Shown: piece by piece, positions 1-8,508 of the stretch
Layout: each line of letters opens with the position of its first letter
Position numbering within the stretch: the stretch's first letter is position 1
From: Rhizobium phaseoli
GTDB taxonomy: Bacteria; Pseudomonadota; Alphaproteobacteria; Rhizobiales; Rhizobiaceae
Reading direction: 5' to 3'
Assembly (NCBI RefSeq): GCF_003985125.1
Contig: NZ_ML133588.1
Location: 1 to 64,000 of the forward strand
DNA: 64,000 nucleotides
Notes under the pieces: generated by a model
Databases searched by the model: none
What the model was told of the DNA's origin: nothing
What the model saw: only the letters and a program-made list of their open reading frames with translations
Position numbers and translations under genes: made by a program

Positions 1-1
1 T

Positions 2-118
2 CAGAAGCGAACCATCGATGACACCTGGCGCCACATCGGACACCTCGTCACAACCATCGAGCCCAGCGAATGCAGCAACTACTTCGCCAATGCCGGATAT
101 GCTTCCGTGAAAACCTGA
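2..118 (+). CDS. IS630-family transposase, C-terminal end (cut by window edge)
   Basis: The frame opening at base 2 reads through 38 codons to TGA at 116-118. It carries the C-terminal signature of IS630-type DDE transposases: a DDTW..IG stretch, then PSECSNYFANAGY just before the stop. The start and the catalytic DDE residues lie outside the window, so it cannot be judged whether the element is intact. It points towards rosR/mucR, whose gene ends at 272. No terminal inverted repeat could be recognised in the bases that follow. The family call is recalled resemblance over a short segment, so moderate confidence. Confidence 0.6.
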   Translation, partial: QKRTIDDTWRHIGHLVTTIEPSECSNYFANAGYASVKT

Positions 119-220
119 AACGCTCTAAAGTCTGACTCCCGGCGTCAATTAATGAGTCGGCACAGAATGTCGTGCGAGGGCGGCTCGCAGATTTTGGAAT
201 CACAGTGGCGATACAGACAG

Positions 221-247
221 AAAAGCCGGGCACAAGACCCGGCTTTT
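221..247 (-). terminator. Rho-independent terminator of rosR/mucR
   Basis: A perfect 10-bp stem AAAAGCCGGG / CCCGGCTTTT encloses a 7-base loop, starting 25 bases after the rosR/mucR stop. The stem ends in a T tract on the minus strand. It is symmetrical enough that it could also stop plus-strand transcription from the transposase side. Confidence 0.75.
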
Positions 248-271
248 GTCGTTGATTGCTTTCGAAAAAGC

Positions 272-703
272 TCAGCCGCGGCCGCGCTTGCGGCGCTGAC
301 CCAGACCCATCTCCTTTGCCAGGCGCGAACGCGCTTCGGCATAGGCGGGCGCTACCATCGGGTAGTCGGTCGGCAGGTCCCACTTCTCGCGGTATTCTTC
401 CGGCGAGAGAGAGTGGTGCGTCATCAGGTGACGCTTCAAGGACTTGAAGTTGCCGCCGCATTCCAAACACGTAATCTGCTCGTCCTGTACGGACTTGCGG
501 ACAGAGACTGCAGGCTTCTGCTTTTCGACGACGGCCGCAGCGGGCTGCGGTACGGACGTGTTGCTCAGTGCCGAATGCACGTCGGAAATCAGATTCGCCA
601 GGTCGCTGACCGGGACAACATGGTTGCTGACATATGCCGCGACGATGTCGGCTGTCAGTTCCACAAGCAGCTCCGGCCCATTGCCGGTCGCCATATCCGT
701 CAT
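272..703 (-). CDS. rosR: RosR/MucR family zinc-finger transcriptional regulator
   Basis: A 143-residue Ros/MucR regulator, the usual family length. Seen: an N-terminal dimerisation region and a prokaryotic Cys2His2 finger with C79, C82, H92 and H96/H97 (CLECGGNFKSLKRHLMTHH), followed by the conserved PEEYREKWDLP segment and a basic tail. In rhizobia this family represses or activates exopolysaccharide, motility and cell-surface genes, affects nodulation competitiveness and represses its own gene. The start ATG at 703 has an AGGAGA Shine-Dalgarno 8 bases upstream. It is monocistronic, with a long AT-rich upstream region and its own terminator. RosR (R. etli/leguminosarum) and MucR (Sinorhizobium) are orthologous names; the length and N-terminus fit RosR. 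Confidence 0.92.
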   Translation of the reverse strand: MTDMATGNGPELLVELTADIVAAYVSNHVVPVSDLANLISDVHSALSNTSVPQPAAAVVEKQKPAVSVRKSVQDEQITCLECGGNFKSLKRHLMTHHSLSPEEYREKWDLPTDYPMVAPAYAEARSRLAKEMGLGQRRKRGRG

Positions 704-1142
704 ATTTTTTCTCCTGTTAGCATGCTCAATCGATCTTTGACTGTCACGCCAAAGACCCGCCTCGTAGAAGCGAACAGCAAAAGCACAGGAAGCAATCTTC
801 TGTTTCGAAAAACGTGAAATCCACCCCTAGATTCCGAAGTTCGAGACCTGTTCTTATACTGCCTGACCAAAAACCACTACGTCATGCTCCAGGCGATGGC
901 CCCAGTTTAGACATTGAAAATCGCAACTGAGGGACTTGGAAGCAGTACGATTGTAATTCACAATCAGAATTCTACTTGCATTTTCAAATACCATCGTTTG
1001 GCCGAAAGGCCAATTATTATTTGTCGTTTTTCTTGAGAAAAAATGGCCGACGAAGAATTATAGGACTTTAGGCCAAGCTTTACTCACAGCTTCCTGTGCA
1101 TAAGTCAGACGTAAAACAGGTTAAGGCCGCAATAGCAACCCC
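704..1142. other. Gene-free AT-rich region upstream of rosR/mucR
   Basis: These 439 bases between the rosR/mucR start and the end of mrpG hold no convincing reading frame. The stretch is clearly AT-richer than its surroundings, as expected for a promoter region targeted by MucR/Ros-type proteins. A small palindrome, TTGGCC-gaaa-GGCCAA at 998-1013, is followed on the plus strand by a T-rich run and could be a weak terminator or a protein site. I found no clear -35/-10 pair. Confidence 0.4.
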
Positions 1143-1475
1143 TCAGCGTTTGCGCATATCATCGCGGACCGAGATGGCGCCGAGATCGTGTCCCGAACGA
1201 TGGGCCGCCCTGGCCAGCAGATGGGCGGAAACCGGCGCCGTCAACAGGAAGAAGACGAAACCGGCAAGGGCGCGGGCGACAACCGCCGGGTCCTGCGAAT
1301 AGAGGCCGGCGGCAAAGAGCAGCAGGCCGGAGCCGACGGTGCCGGCCTTCGAGGCCGAGTGCATGCGGGTATAGAGATCGGGCAGCCGGACTAGGCCGAT
1401 CGCCGCCGCAAGGGCAAAGAGCGAACCGGCAATGAGCAGCAGCGCGGTGACGGCTGCGAGGAGATAAGCCATCAT
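1143..1475 (-). CDS. mrpG: Mrp-type cation/proton antiporter subunit G
   Basis: About 110 residues with three predicted membrane helices and the MrpG/PhaG/MnhG core (GLVRLPDLYTRMHSASKAGT). It is the last subunit of the hetero-oligomeric Mrp Na+(K+)/H+ antiporter in the inner membrane. The start ATG at 1475 overlaps the mrpF stop (ATGA), indicating translational coupling; a second ATG at 1472 is equally possible. The C-terminus is basic (DDMRKR). No hairpin terminator was recognised downstream. Confidence 0.9.
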   Translation of the reverse strand: MMAYLLAAVTALLLIAGSLFALAAAIGLVRLPDLYTRMHSASKAGTVGSGLLLFAAGLYSQDPAVVARALAGFVFFLLTAPVSAHLLARAAHRSGHDLGAISVRDDMRKR

Positions 1476-1825
1476 CCTTCCGTCCTCCGTGCCCGGCGCC
1501 TCTTTGCGCCGCCCTTTGCCGCGGATGCCGATGGCGGCGATTTGATATTGCCGCGCGACAGCACGAAACGGGCGAAGGCGACGGTTGCCAGGAAGCCGAC
1601 GAGGCCGAGCGAGATGGCGATATCGATATAGAGGAAAAATCCTGTCTTGACCGCGATGACGGCGATGAAGCCGATGGCGATGCCGGTCAGCATGTCGAGG
1701 GCGAGGATGCGATCCGGCAATGTCGGGCCGGCGACGACGCGCCAGACGGTCAAAAGCAGCGCCAGGCCGAGGATGACGAGGGCGGCCGAGGAGGCGACGG
1801 CGACGATGGCAGCAGGCGTGATCAC
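1472..1825 (-). CDS. mrpF: Mrp-type cation/proton antiporter subunit F
   Basis: 117 residues with three membrane helices and the MrpF signature GPTLPDRILALDML. The GTG start at 1825 overlaps the mrpE stop (GTGA); an upstream in-frame ATG at 1897 would put the start inside mrpE and adds a polar tail unlike the family. The C-terminal 20 residues are rich in Lys/Arg/Ala and probably cytoplasmic. It belongs to the mrpABCDEFG operon and would act only as part of the complex. Confidence 0.9.
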   Translation of the reverse strand: MITPAAIVAVASSAALVILGLALLLTVWRVVAGPTLPDRILALDMLTGIAIGFIAVIAVKTGFFLYIDIAISLGLVGFLATVAFARFVLSRGNIKSPPSASAAKGGAKRRRARRTEG

Positions 1826-2295
1826 CGGAAAGCCTCCATGATCTTGCGTTCGAACCCATTGGCAATGCCGCGTCTTGCCGCCTCCGGATCGGAGCAATCG
1901 AGCGCGTGGACATAGAGCGTGCGGCGATCCGTCGAGACATCGACGGAAAGCGTGCCGGGTGTCAGCGTGATGAGATTGGCAAGCAGGGTGATTTCGAAAT
2001 CGCTCGTCACCGTCAGCGGAAAGGCGAAGATGCCGGGTTTCAGCTTCATATCCGGCGAGAGAACGGTGAGCGTGACCTTCCAGGCCGACAGCGACAGCTC
2101 CTTGAGGAAGAGGCCCATGAGCGACAGCACCAGGCGGGTGCGACGCAGATATCCCCCGCCGCCGAAGGGTTCCCGGATGACGGCCAGCGCCAGCGCCGCC
2201 AGCAGGAAGCCGAAGACGAGATTGTGCAGCGAGGCGCTGCCGGTGACAGTGACCCAGGCGATGGCGAGCAGCAGGTTGAAGAGGAAGGCAATCAC
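1822..2295 (-). CDS. mrpE: Mrp-type cation/proton antiporter subunit E
   Basis: 157 residues from a GTG start at 2295: two or three hydrophobic helices (VIAFLFNLLLAIAWV, then LVFGFLLAALALAVI), followed by a soluble domain with the MrpE motif ANLITLTPGTLSVDV and YVHALDC. The start overlaps the mrpD stop (GTGA) and has a perfect AGGAGG 7 bases upstream, so it is preferred over an in-frame ATG at 2568 that would lie deep in mrpD. Its job in the complex is assembly or stability rather than proton translocation (family knowledge). Confidence 0.9.
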   Translation of the reverse strand: MIAFLFNLLLAIAWVTVTGSASLHNLVFGFLLAALALAVIREPFGGGGYLRRTRLVLSLMGLFLKELSLSAWKVTLTVLSPDMKLKPGIFAFPLTVTSDFEITLLANLITLTPGTLSVDVSTDRRTLYVHALDCSDPEAARRGIANGFERKIMEAFR

Positions 2296-3845
2296 CGCCG
2301 ACCTCCTACCGGGAAGACCGAATGGAGATAGGCTTGCGGATCGGCAAGACCGCCGGCGGCCGCTTGCGACAGCGCCAGCAGCCGTTCCGGCAGGATGCCG
2401 AAGCCGATGGTGAGCACGGTCAGCGCGGCGATCGGCAGAACGGTGCGCCAGGACGGCCGCGACGGCGCGAGCGTCATCGGCGCGGGGCGCCAATAGGCAA
2501 GGAGGAAGAGGCGGCCGAAGGCGATCGTCGTCAGGAAACCGCCGGCGAGGATTGCCGCCGCCAGCCACCAGGCACCGCTATCGAGCGAGGCCTTGACGAG
2601 CATGACCTTCGGCCAGAAGCCGGAAAAGGGCGGCAGCCCACAGGCGGCAAGGAAGAGCACGAGCGACAGCGCGGCGAAGCCGCCGCTTTGCCGATAGAGC
2701 CCGCCGAGATCCGACAGGCAAAAGCCGCCGCCGCGCCGGGCGATCTCGCCGGCGGCAAGATAAAGCGCCGTCATCAGCACCATGGAATGGAGCGCGTAGA
2801 AGACAGCGCCGCCGATGCCGCCGGCATTGCCGAGCGCGACGCCGGCAAGCATGTTGCCGATGCCCGAAATGACGACATGGCCGAACATTCTGCGGACATC
2901 GTTTTCGGCCAGCGCGCCGAGCGCGCCGACGAGAATGGTCGCGGCGGCCGCAAGCGCGATCAACAGGCTGAGTTCTGCGCGTTCGGCCGGCAGCAGCATG
3001 ACCATCACCCGGACCAGCGCGTAGATGCCGACCTTGGTCAGCAGGCCGGCAAACAGCGCCGAGACGGTGATGCGCGGCGTATGATAGGCGGCGGGCAGCC
3101 AGAAATTGACCGGGAAGGCGGCCGCCTTCATGGCGAAGGCAAGCAGGAAGAGGCTTGCCAGCGACATCAACGGCGCCGTGCCGCCGAGGTCCCTCGCCTT
3201 GCCGGCGATATCGGCCATGTTGAGCGTGCCGAAGATGGCATAGAGAATGCCGACGCCGACCAGGAACAAGGTGGTGGCGATCAGATTGAGCACCGCATAT
3301 TTCAGCGCGCCGTCGATCTGCTGCCGTTCCGAGCCGAGGATGATCAGCCCGAAGGAGGAGATCAGCAACACTTCGAACCAGACATAGAGATTGAAGACGT
3401 CGCCGGTGAGAAAGGCGCCGGTAACACCGGCCATCAGCAGCATGAGGAGCGGAAAGAAACCGTATCGGCGGCCACTTTCGCCGATATCGGCGAGCGCATA
3501 GATGCCGCCGGCGAGCCCGGCAAGGGCTGCGGTGAAGGCCATCAGCGCACCGAAAAGATCGACGGTGAAGGCAATGCCGAAGGGCGGCAGCCAGCGCCCC
3601 ATGACCATGGTGAGCGGCCCTTCGGCCGCGACCTTGGCAAGCAGCGCCGCATCCATCAGCGCCAGCCCCGCGAGGCCGGAAATCGCCAGCCAGGCCTGCA
3701 GGCGGGGATAGGCGCGCACCATCAGCAGGACGGCGCCGAGCGTGATGCAATGGGCGACCGGCAGGATGGCAAGCCAATGACCGAGGGGGACCGGAGTGGT
3801 GACCAGGGCGGCGGAGAGATCGACGGTGGCGGTCGGAGCGGCCAT
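2292..3845 (-). CDS. mrpD: Mrp-type cation/proton antiporter subunit D
   Basis: 517 residues, a polytopic protein of the NADH-quinone oxidoreductase ND4/NuoM-like fold with roughly 14 helices. The conserved Glu of the proton path is in WFEVLLISSFGLI (about residue 158), and a broken-helix lysine region is at KAAAFPVNFWLP. MrpD and MrpA are the two large subunits thought to move H+ against Na+ or K+. It is coupled to mrpE downstream by GTGA. Unlike the other junctions, 307 bases separate it from mrpC, containing a palindromic repeat, so it may be expressed differently from mrpABC. Confidence 0.93.
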   Translation of the reverse strand: MAAPTATVDLSAALVTTPVPLGHWLAILPVAHCITLGAVLLMVRAYPRLQAWLAISGLAGLALMDAALLAKVAAEGPLTMVMGRWLPPFGIAFTVDLFGALMAFTAALAGLAGGIYALADIGESGRRYGFFPLLMLLMAGVTGAFLTGDVFNLYVWFEVLLISSFGLIILGSERQQIDGALKYAVLNLIATTLFLVGVGILYAIFGTLNMADIAGKARDLGGTAPLMSLASLFLLAFAMKAAAFPVNFWLPAAYHTPRITVSALFAGLLTKVGIYALVRVMVMLLPAERAELSLLIALAAAATILVGALGALAENDVRRMFGHVVISGIGNMLAGVALGNAGGIGGAVFYALHSMVLMTALYLAAGEIARRGGGFCLSDLGGLYRQSGGFAALSLVLFLAACGLPPFSGFWPKVMLVKASLDSGAWWLAAAILAGGFLTTIAFGRLFLLAYWRPAPMTLAPSRPSWRTVLPIAALTVLTIGFGILPERLLALSQAAAGGLADPQAYLHSVFPVGGRR

Positions 3846-3882
3846 CAGGTGTGGCCTCCGGTATGGTCGGGGGCGGCTTTCC

Positions 3883-4130
3883 TCTTCTCCCCAGCGGGGA
3901 GAAGGTGCCTGTCAGGGCGGATGAGGGGGGCGAGGAGCAGTCGCGACGAGCGCTCGAAACGCAAGCGAAGAGCAATGGTTTCAGCGTGGTGAAGGATAGC
4001 GTCTGCCGTGCCGCCCCCCTCATCCGACCCTTCGGGCCACCTTCTCCCCGCTGGGGAGAAGGGAATGCCGGGCGCTCCCAGCCGATCTCCCCCCTTGTGG
4101 GGGAGATGCCCGGCAGCACAGAGGGGGGCG
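3883..4130. repeat. RIME-like palindromic intergenic element inside the mrp operon
   Basis: The left arm (3883-3930) and right arm (about 4013-4062) are near-identical inverted copies. Each contains the palindrome CTTCTCCCC-AG/GC-GGGGAGAAG followed by GGATGAGGGGGGC. About 80 bases lie between them. A third, related palindrome (ATCTCCCCCCTTGTGGGGGA and flank) follows at about 4085-4130. This resembles the Rhizobium intergenic mosaic elements described in Rhizobiaceae. It occupies most of the 307-base mrpC-mrpD gap and would fold strongly in the operon transcript. Confidence 0.7.
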
Positions 4131-4152
4131 AGCATCCGCACCGACATTCGCA

Positions 4153-4530
4153 TCAATACCCCAAGGGCGGCAGCGGCCGGTCGTCGGGTTCGGCGGCGCG
4201 CATTTCGCTGGTGTCGTCGGTGCCGAGATCCTGATAGGCGCGATAGGTCAGCACCAGCAGGAAGGCGAGGAAGGAAAAGGAGATGACGATCGCCGTCAGG
4301 ATCAGCGCCTGCGGCAGCGGGTTGGCGGTGCCGGCGGGCAAGGCGTCGAGACCCGCCGGGATGATCGGCGGCACCGCCCGTGTCAGCCGGCCTCCGGTAA
4401 AGATGAGCAGGTTGACCGCATTGCCGAGGATGGCGATGCCGAGCATGATGCGGATCGAGTAACGCGACAGCATCAGATAGACGGCGGCGGCAAAGAACAG
4501 GCCGACGAGGATCGCAAGAAGCGGCTCCAT
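4153..4530 (-). CDS. mrpC: Mrp-type cation/proton antiporter subunit C
   Basis: 125 residues, three membrane helices, homologous to NuoK: the motifs LGIAILGNAVNLLIF and DPLPQALILTAIVI-like (here NPLPQALILTAIVISF) are present. The ATG at 4530 overlaps the mrpB stop (TGATG) and sits 8 bases after AAAGGAG; a GTG one codon earlier (4533) is the alternative. A hydrophilic tail (DDTSEMRAAEPDDRPLPP) is probably cytoplasmic. Confidence 0.92.
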   Translation of the reverse strand: MEPLLAILVGLFFAAAVYLMLSRYSIRIMLGIAILGNAVNLLIFTGGRLTRAVPPIIPAGLDALPAGTANPLPQALILTAIVISFSFLAFLLVLTYRAYQDLGTDDTSEMRAAEPDDRPLPPLGY

Positions 4531-4949
4531 CACTCCATCTCCTTTTCTTCCAAGGCCAGCGCTATCGAGGTGATGGCACCGAGCACGACGAGATAAACGC
4601 CGAGATCGAAGAGCATGACGCTCGACAGCGGCACCTCGAGGCCGAGAAGCTGCGGATAGATCCAGAGGCCGGTCATGAAGGGAACGCCGACGAGGATGGA
4701 GAGAAGACCGGCCGCCGTCGACAGGAAGAGGCCACAGCCGGCAATCGACAGCGGGTGGAAGAACAGGGCGCGGCGAACGGCGGCGACGCCGCGGGCAATG
4801 CCGAAGATCGCCAGTCCGGAGGCGGCGATCAGCCCGCCGATGAAGCCGCCGCCCGGCTCGTTATGGCCGCGCAACAGCACGAAGACGGAAAAAAGCAGCA
4901 TCAGCGCGGTCAGGAACGGGGCGACGGTGCGGAAGATCAGGGTGTTCAC
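4530..4949 (-). CDS. mrpB: Mrp-type cation/proton antiporter subunit B
   Basis: 139 residues with four hydrophobic helices and the MrpB motifs RGHNEPGGGFIGGL and GLEVPLSSVMLFDLGVYLVV. I place the start at GTG 4949, four bases after the mrpA stop and 8 bases after AGGGGAG. The longer frame from 4994 would overlap mrpA by 13 codons and adds residues not typical of MrpB. It is a separate gene here, so this is a group-1 (seven-gene) Mrp system rather than the fused PhaAB type. Confidence 0.92.
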   Translation of the reverse strand: MNTLIFRTVAPFLTALMLLFSVFVLLRGHNEPGGGFIGGLIAASGLAIFGIARGVAAVRRALFFHPLSIAGCGLFLSTAAGLLSILVGVPFMTGLWIYPQLLGLEVPLSSVMLFDLGVYLVVLGAITSIALALEEKEME

Positions 4950-4953
4950 GTGA

Positions 4954-7320
4954 TCACTCCCCTGCTCCGACCGCATCCGGATCATTGGCGGCAAGCTTGC
5001 GCTCGCTGCCGGCGCGGATGCGGATCAGCGCCAGGATGGCAAGGCCGGTCACCGCGACGACGGCGATTTCGCCGAGCGTATCGGTGCCGCGGAAATCGAC
5101 GATGATGACGTTGACGACATTGGCGCCGTGGGCGATCGATTTGGAATAGGCGTTGAAGAATGCCGTCAGCGCGTCGTTGAACGGTGCCTGCGTCGCCCGC
5201 AGCAGCAAAAGCGAAAAACCAAGACCGCAGACAAGCGCCAGCGCGCCGTGGAAAAGCCGACGGCCGGGCGGGCGCCGATCGTCGGGAGAGAGCCGAAGCC
5301 TGGTCATGACGAGGGCGAGGATGACCACCGAAAGCGTCTCGACCATGAATTGGGTGAAGGACAGGTCCGGCGCGCCGAACAGCAGGAAGATGACGGCGAC
5401 GGCGAAGCCCTGGATGCCGAGCGAGACGATCGCCGTCAGCCGGTCGTGAGCAACGAGCACGGCGGCGAGGCCGAAGGCGGCGATCAGGAAGACGGCCCAT
5501 TCATGCAGCCTGACATCGGCCGGCCAGGCGGGGAGATGCGGCAGTTCGCCATAAAGAATCGGCGGAATGATGAGGATGGCGGCGAGGCAGAGGAAGGTGC
5601 AGGCGACATAGATCTCCAGCCGCCCCGGCTGGACAATCCGGATGAGGCAGCCGGCGAAGCGGACAAGGCCCGACATGGCAAGATCGAAACCATGGTCGGG
5701 TCCACGCCCGGCCGCGCGCAGGAAAACCGCCATCCAGAATCGCGCCCGATCGAGCTGCCAATAGACGCCGATACCGAGCAGCACGGTCAGCAGCGAAAGG
5801 GCCAAGGGCAGGCCAATATGCGGCGCCAGCGAAATGGTGATTTCGACCGGGTCGCCGCGAATAGCGGCCGCGATCGGCGAGGACAGAGCGGCATGGGTAA
5901 AGGTCGCAAACACGGCCGAAAGCAGGCCGAGGACGGCGAGGACGGCCGGGCCCAGCCAGAGCAGGACCGGCGCCTCATGCGCGGTTTTCGGCGTCTGCAC
6001 CGGCCGGCCGAGGAAGGGTTTCAGCGCCACGGCAAAAGCGACGGCAAACATCAGGGCGTTGCCGAAGACGGTGATCGCCGTGAAGGTGATGGCGCGGATG
6101 TCGCCGCCGACGACCGCCGCATAGATCTCCTCCTTGGCGAGAAAGCCGAAGAAGGGCGGCAGGCCGGCCATGGAAAAGGCCGCGGCAAGGGCGATGATCC
6201 ATGTCAGCGGCATCGCCCGCCCGAGGCCGCCGAGCCGGGTGATATCGCGCGTGCCGGTCTCGTGATCGATGATGCCGGCGACCATGAAGAGCGCCCCCTT
6301 GAACAGCGAATGCGCTACCAGATAGAGCGCCGCTGCCTCGACCGCATGGTCGGAGCCGAAGCCGATCAGCATGACAAGCAGGCCGAGGGAGGAGACGGTC
6401 GTATAAGCGAGCTTGAGCTTCAGGTCGGTCTGGCGGATGGCAAGCGCCGTGCCGACCACCAGGGTCAGTCCGCCGAAGAAGGGCAGAAGGATTTCCCAGG
6501 CGGGCGTTTCGCCCATCACCGGATTGAGCCGCATCAGCAGATAGACGCCGGCTTTCACCATGGTGGCCGAGTGCAGGTAGGCCGAAACCGGCGTCGGCGC
6601 CTCCATGGCGTTCGGCAGCCAGAAATGAAAGGGAAATTGCGCCGACTTGGTGAAGGCGCCGCCGAGCACCAGAATGAGGGCTGCGAGATAGAGCGGGCTT
6701 TCGCGCAGGAGATCGCCCGCTCCGATCAGCTGCGACATCTGCGTGACGCCCGACATGTTCCAGAGGACGAGCAGGCCCGCGAGCAGGCAGAGCCCTCCCC
6801 CGCCGGTGACGACCAGCGCCTGCAGGGCGGCGCGACGGGCCGCCTCGCGCTCGTGATCGAAGCCGATCAGCAGGAATGAGGTAATCGACGTCAGTTCCCA
6901 GAAGATGAAGAACATCAGGAAGCTGTCGGATACCACGATGCCGAGCATCGCCCCCATGAAGAGAAAGATGAAGGAGAAGAAGCGGCCCTGGTCCCTATGT
7001 CCCCTGAGATAGGCGCCGGCATAGAGCACGATCAGCGTGCCTATGCCGGTGATCAGCAGCGCGAAAGCCAGCGACAGCCCGTCGAGGAACCAGGAAAAGG
7101 AGAGGTTGTAGCTCGGCACCCAGGCATAACCACCAGTGATGGTCTGACCGTGCGCGACTTGCGGCAGCAGCCGCAGGAAATGCAGGAAGGCGAATAGCGG
7201 AGCGGTCGCCAGCAACCAGGCGCCGTTTGCACCGAGGATGCGGATGACGAGGGGAGCGGCAAGAGCGCCGGCAAGCGGCAGACACAGGGCCAGAAATGTC
7301 AGAGCCGTGACATCGGCCAT
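4954..7320 (-). CDS. mrpA: Mrp-type cation/proton antiporter subunit A
   Basis: 788 residues, the largest Mrp subunit, with about 20 membrane helices. The N-terminal two-thirds is NuoL-like: the key Glu is near residue 142 (FWELTSITSFLLIGFDH), and FHFWLPNAMEAPTPVSAYLHSA forms the conserved helix-7/8 region (16 of these residues cover the NuoL proton-channel core). The C-terminal part carries the MrpA-specific MrpB-like domain (GAPDLSFTQFMVETLSVV and HGANVVNVIIVDFRGTDTLG). First gene of mrpABCDEFG; the complex exports Na+ or K+ in exchange for protons and supports growth at alkaline pH and in salt; the related rhizobial pha genes are needed for K+ adaptation and invasion. Confidence 0.94.
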   Translation of the reverse strand: MADVTALTFLALCLPLAGALAAPLVIRILGANGAWLLATAPLFAFLHFLRLLPQVAHGQTITGGYAWVPSYNLSFSWFLDGLSLAFALLITGIGTLIVLYAGAYLRGHRDQGRFFSFIFLFMGAMLGIVVSDSFLMFFIFWELTSITSFLLIGFDHEREAARRAALQALVVTGGGGLCLLAGLLVLWNMSGVTQMSQLIGAGDLLRESPLYLAALILVLGGAFTKSAQFPFHFWLPNAMEAPTPVSAYLHSATMVKAGVYLLMRLNPVMGETPAWEILLPFFGGLTLVVGTALAIRQTDLKLKLAYTTVSSLGLLVMLIGFGSDHAVEAAALYLVAHSLFKGALFMVAGIIDHETGTRDITRLGGLGRAMPLTWIIALAAAFSMAGLPPFFGFLAKEEIYAAVVGGDIRAITFTAITVFGNALMFAVAFAVALKPFLGRPVQTPKTAHEAPVLLWLGPAVLAVLGLLSAVFATFTHAALSSPIAAAIRGDPVEITISLAPHIGLPLALSLLTVLLGIGVYWQLDRARFWMAVFLRAAGRGPDHGFDLAMSGLVRFAGCLIRIVQPGRLEIYVACTFLCLAAILIIPPILYGELPHLPAWPADVRLHEWAVFLIAAFGLAAVLVAHDRLTAIVSLGIQGFAVAVIFLLFGAPDLSFTQFMVETLSVVILALVMTRLRLSPDDRRPPGRRLFHGALALVCGLGFSLLLLRATQAPFNDALTAFFNAYSKSIAHGANVVNVIIVDFRGTDTLGEIAVVAVTGLAILALIRIRAGSERKLAANDPDAVGAGE

Positions 7321-7447
7321 GTCTCCTCCTCTACCGGCCAGACGGAACGCCGATGCAAATCGGCTCGTCTTCTGACTTAGGCGAAACGGGAAGGCGCCTC
7401 AAGCGATTTCGGTCGCCGGCCAATGCCGCGCGGAAAGTTCGAGGCGC

Positions 7448-7666
7448 TCAGGCGGCCGAGCGGGAAAGACGGGTCAGCAGCCGCATGACGCAACCATGCA
7501 GGACGAAAACGACCAGCGTCAGCGGCCACAGCAGGCACGCGATGAGGCCGGCGAGACGATGGAGCGTCAAGCCATCATGATTGGTCCAGCCTTCCAGCAT
7601 CGTGACCGCCACGGCGGCCGCGGTCACGAGACCGTAGAGCAGGACGATTGCCGCTTCAAACACCAA
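7448..7666 (-). CDS. Small membrane protein of unknown function
   Basis: 72 residues with two hydrophobic segments (about residues 4-24 and 39-60) separated by the polar stretch EGWTNHDGLTLHR, ending in a basic tail RLLTRLSRSAA. I do not recognise a family. It lies 127 bases upstream of mrpA on the same strand and could be the first gene of that transcript or stand alone. The coding call rests on the amphipathic two-helix pattern and length, so moderate confidence. Confidence 0.5.
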   Translation of the reverse strand: MVFEAAIVLLYGLVTAAAVAVTMLEGWTNHDGLTLHRLAGLIACLLWPLTLVVFVLHGCVMRLLTRLSRSAA

Positions 7667-7850
7667 TGTTTCCTCAATTCACGGAACATTAACCCTAACG
7701 GAAAACCCTTAATAGATGTAAAAGCAAGCGCCTTCCCTCAATCGCCGTATGCCACGATTGTGGCGGCATGGCGCCGGAGGCTTGATGAAGCAAGGACGGC
7801 GCACCACATTTCTTGCAAAACGGAACCGCCCTCGGCGAAAGGAGCACGTG

Positions 7851-8264
7851 ATGTCCGAAACGGCAACGACCGCCAAGATCGAGAAAACCGATGCCGAATG
7901 GAAAGAGCAGCTGACGCCCGAGCAATACCGCATCACGCGCCAGCACGGCACCGAGCGCGCCTTCACCGGCCCCTACTGGGATTCCTTCGAGACAGGGCTA
8001 TACCGCTGCGTCGGCTGCAATGCGCCGCTCTTCCGCTCCGACACGAAATTCGATGCTGGCTGCGGCTGGCCGAGCTATTTCGAGGCCGTCTCGCCCAATG
8101 CGGTGACGGAACATCGCGACACGACATACGGCATGGTGCGCACCGAAATCCGCTGCGGCACCTGCGACGCTCATCTCGGCCACGTCTTCCCCGACGGCCC
8201 GCCTCCGACCGGCCTGCGCTACTGCATCAACGGCCACGCCATGGTGTTCGAGCCGGGGGAATAG
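7851..8264 (+). CDS. msrB: Peptide-methionine (R)-S-oxide reductase MsrB
   Basis: 137 residues from ATG 7851, which is preceded by AAAGGAG at 7 bases. Reduces methionine-R-sulfoxide in proteins using thioredoxin. The four zinc ligands are visible as two CxxC pairs (C53/C56 and C102/C105). The catalytic Cys is C125 in RYCINGHAM, and C71 in AGCGWPSY is the likely resolving residue. Length is typical of stand-alone MsrB; no MsrA domain is fused. An in-frame ATG farther upstream gives an unrelated arginine-rich extension and is rejected. Confidence 0.95.
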   Translation: MSETATTAKIEKTDAEWKEQLTPEQYRITRQHGTERAFTGPYWDSFETGLYRCVGCNAPLFRSDTKFDAGCGWPSYFEAVSPNAVTEHRDTTYGMVRTEIRCGTCDAHLGHVFPDGPPPTGLRYCINGHAMVFEPGE

Positions 8265-8508
8265 GCCATTCCGATCCTTGAATTCGCGCGCCGGGCAAGC
8301 AAGGGAAGCACGTCGTCGGTTCGCTACGAATGACGACGATCACCCTCCCAGGCCGGCAAGACGCGCCAAAATTTTCCTACACCTATTGAATCGGAAACCG
8401 TGGAAAACCAACTAATTTGGCGCCGGGCCGAGTGCCCTTATAGCAGCAGCTCGGAGGCCGGTTGACGCAGATTGCTCGTCCAACATCGCGGTAGGGAAGG
8501 AGAGAATG

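Noticed and set aside
48..470. Long frames on both strands over rosR/mucR
   Set aside because: They overlap a well-supported regulator, lack ribosome sites and have shadow-like Arg/Ser/Pro composition.
998..1013. Terminator for a hidden plus-strand gene at 998-1013
   Set aside because: The six-bp stem is weak and no coding frame precedes it.
2322..3992. 556-codon plus-strand frame over mrpD
   Set aside because: Composition is Arg/Gly/Glu/Gln-rich with no hydrophobic core, typical of the antisense of a GC-rich membrane gene.
3883..4130. CRISPR or phage attachment site in the mrp gap
   Set aside because: The palindromes are inverted, not regularly spaced direct repeats, and no cas or integrase genes are nearby.
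5128..6879. 583-codon plus-strand frame over mrpA
   Set aside because: Antisense shadow of mrpA, with the same polar, repetitive composition and no recognisable domain.
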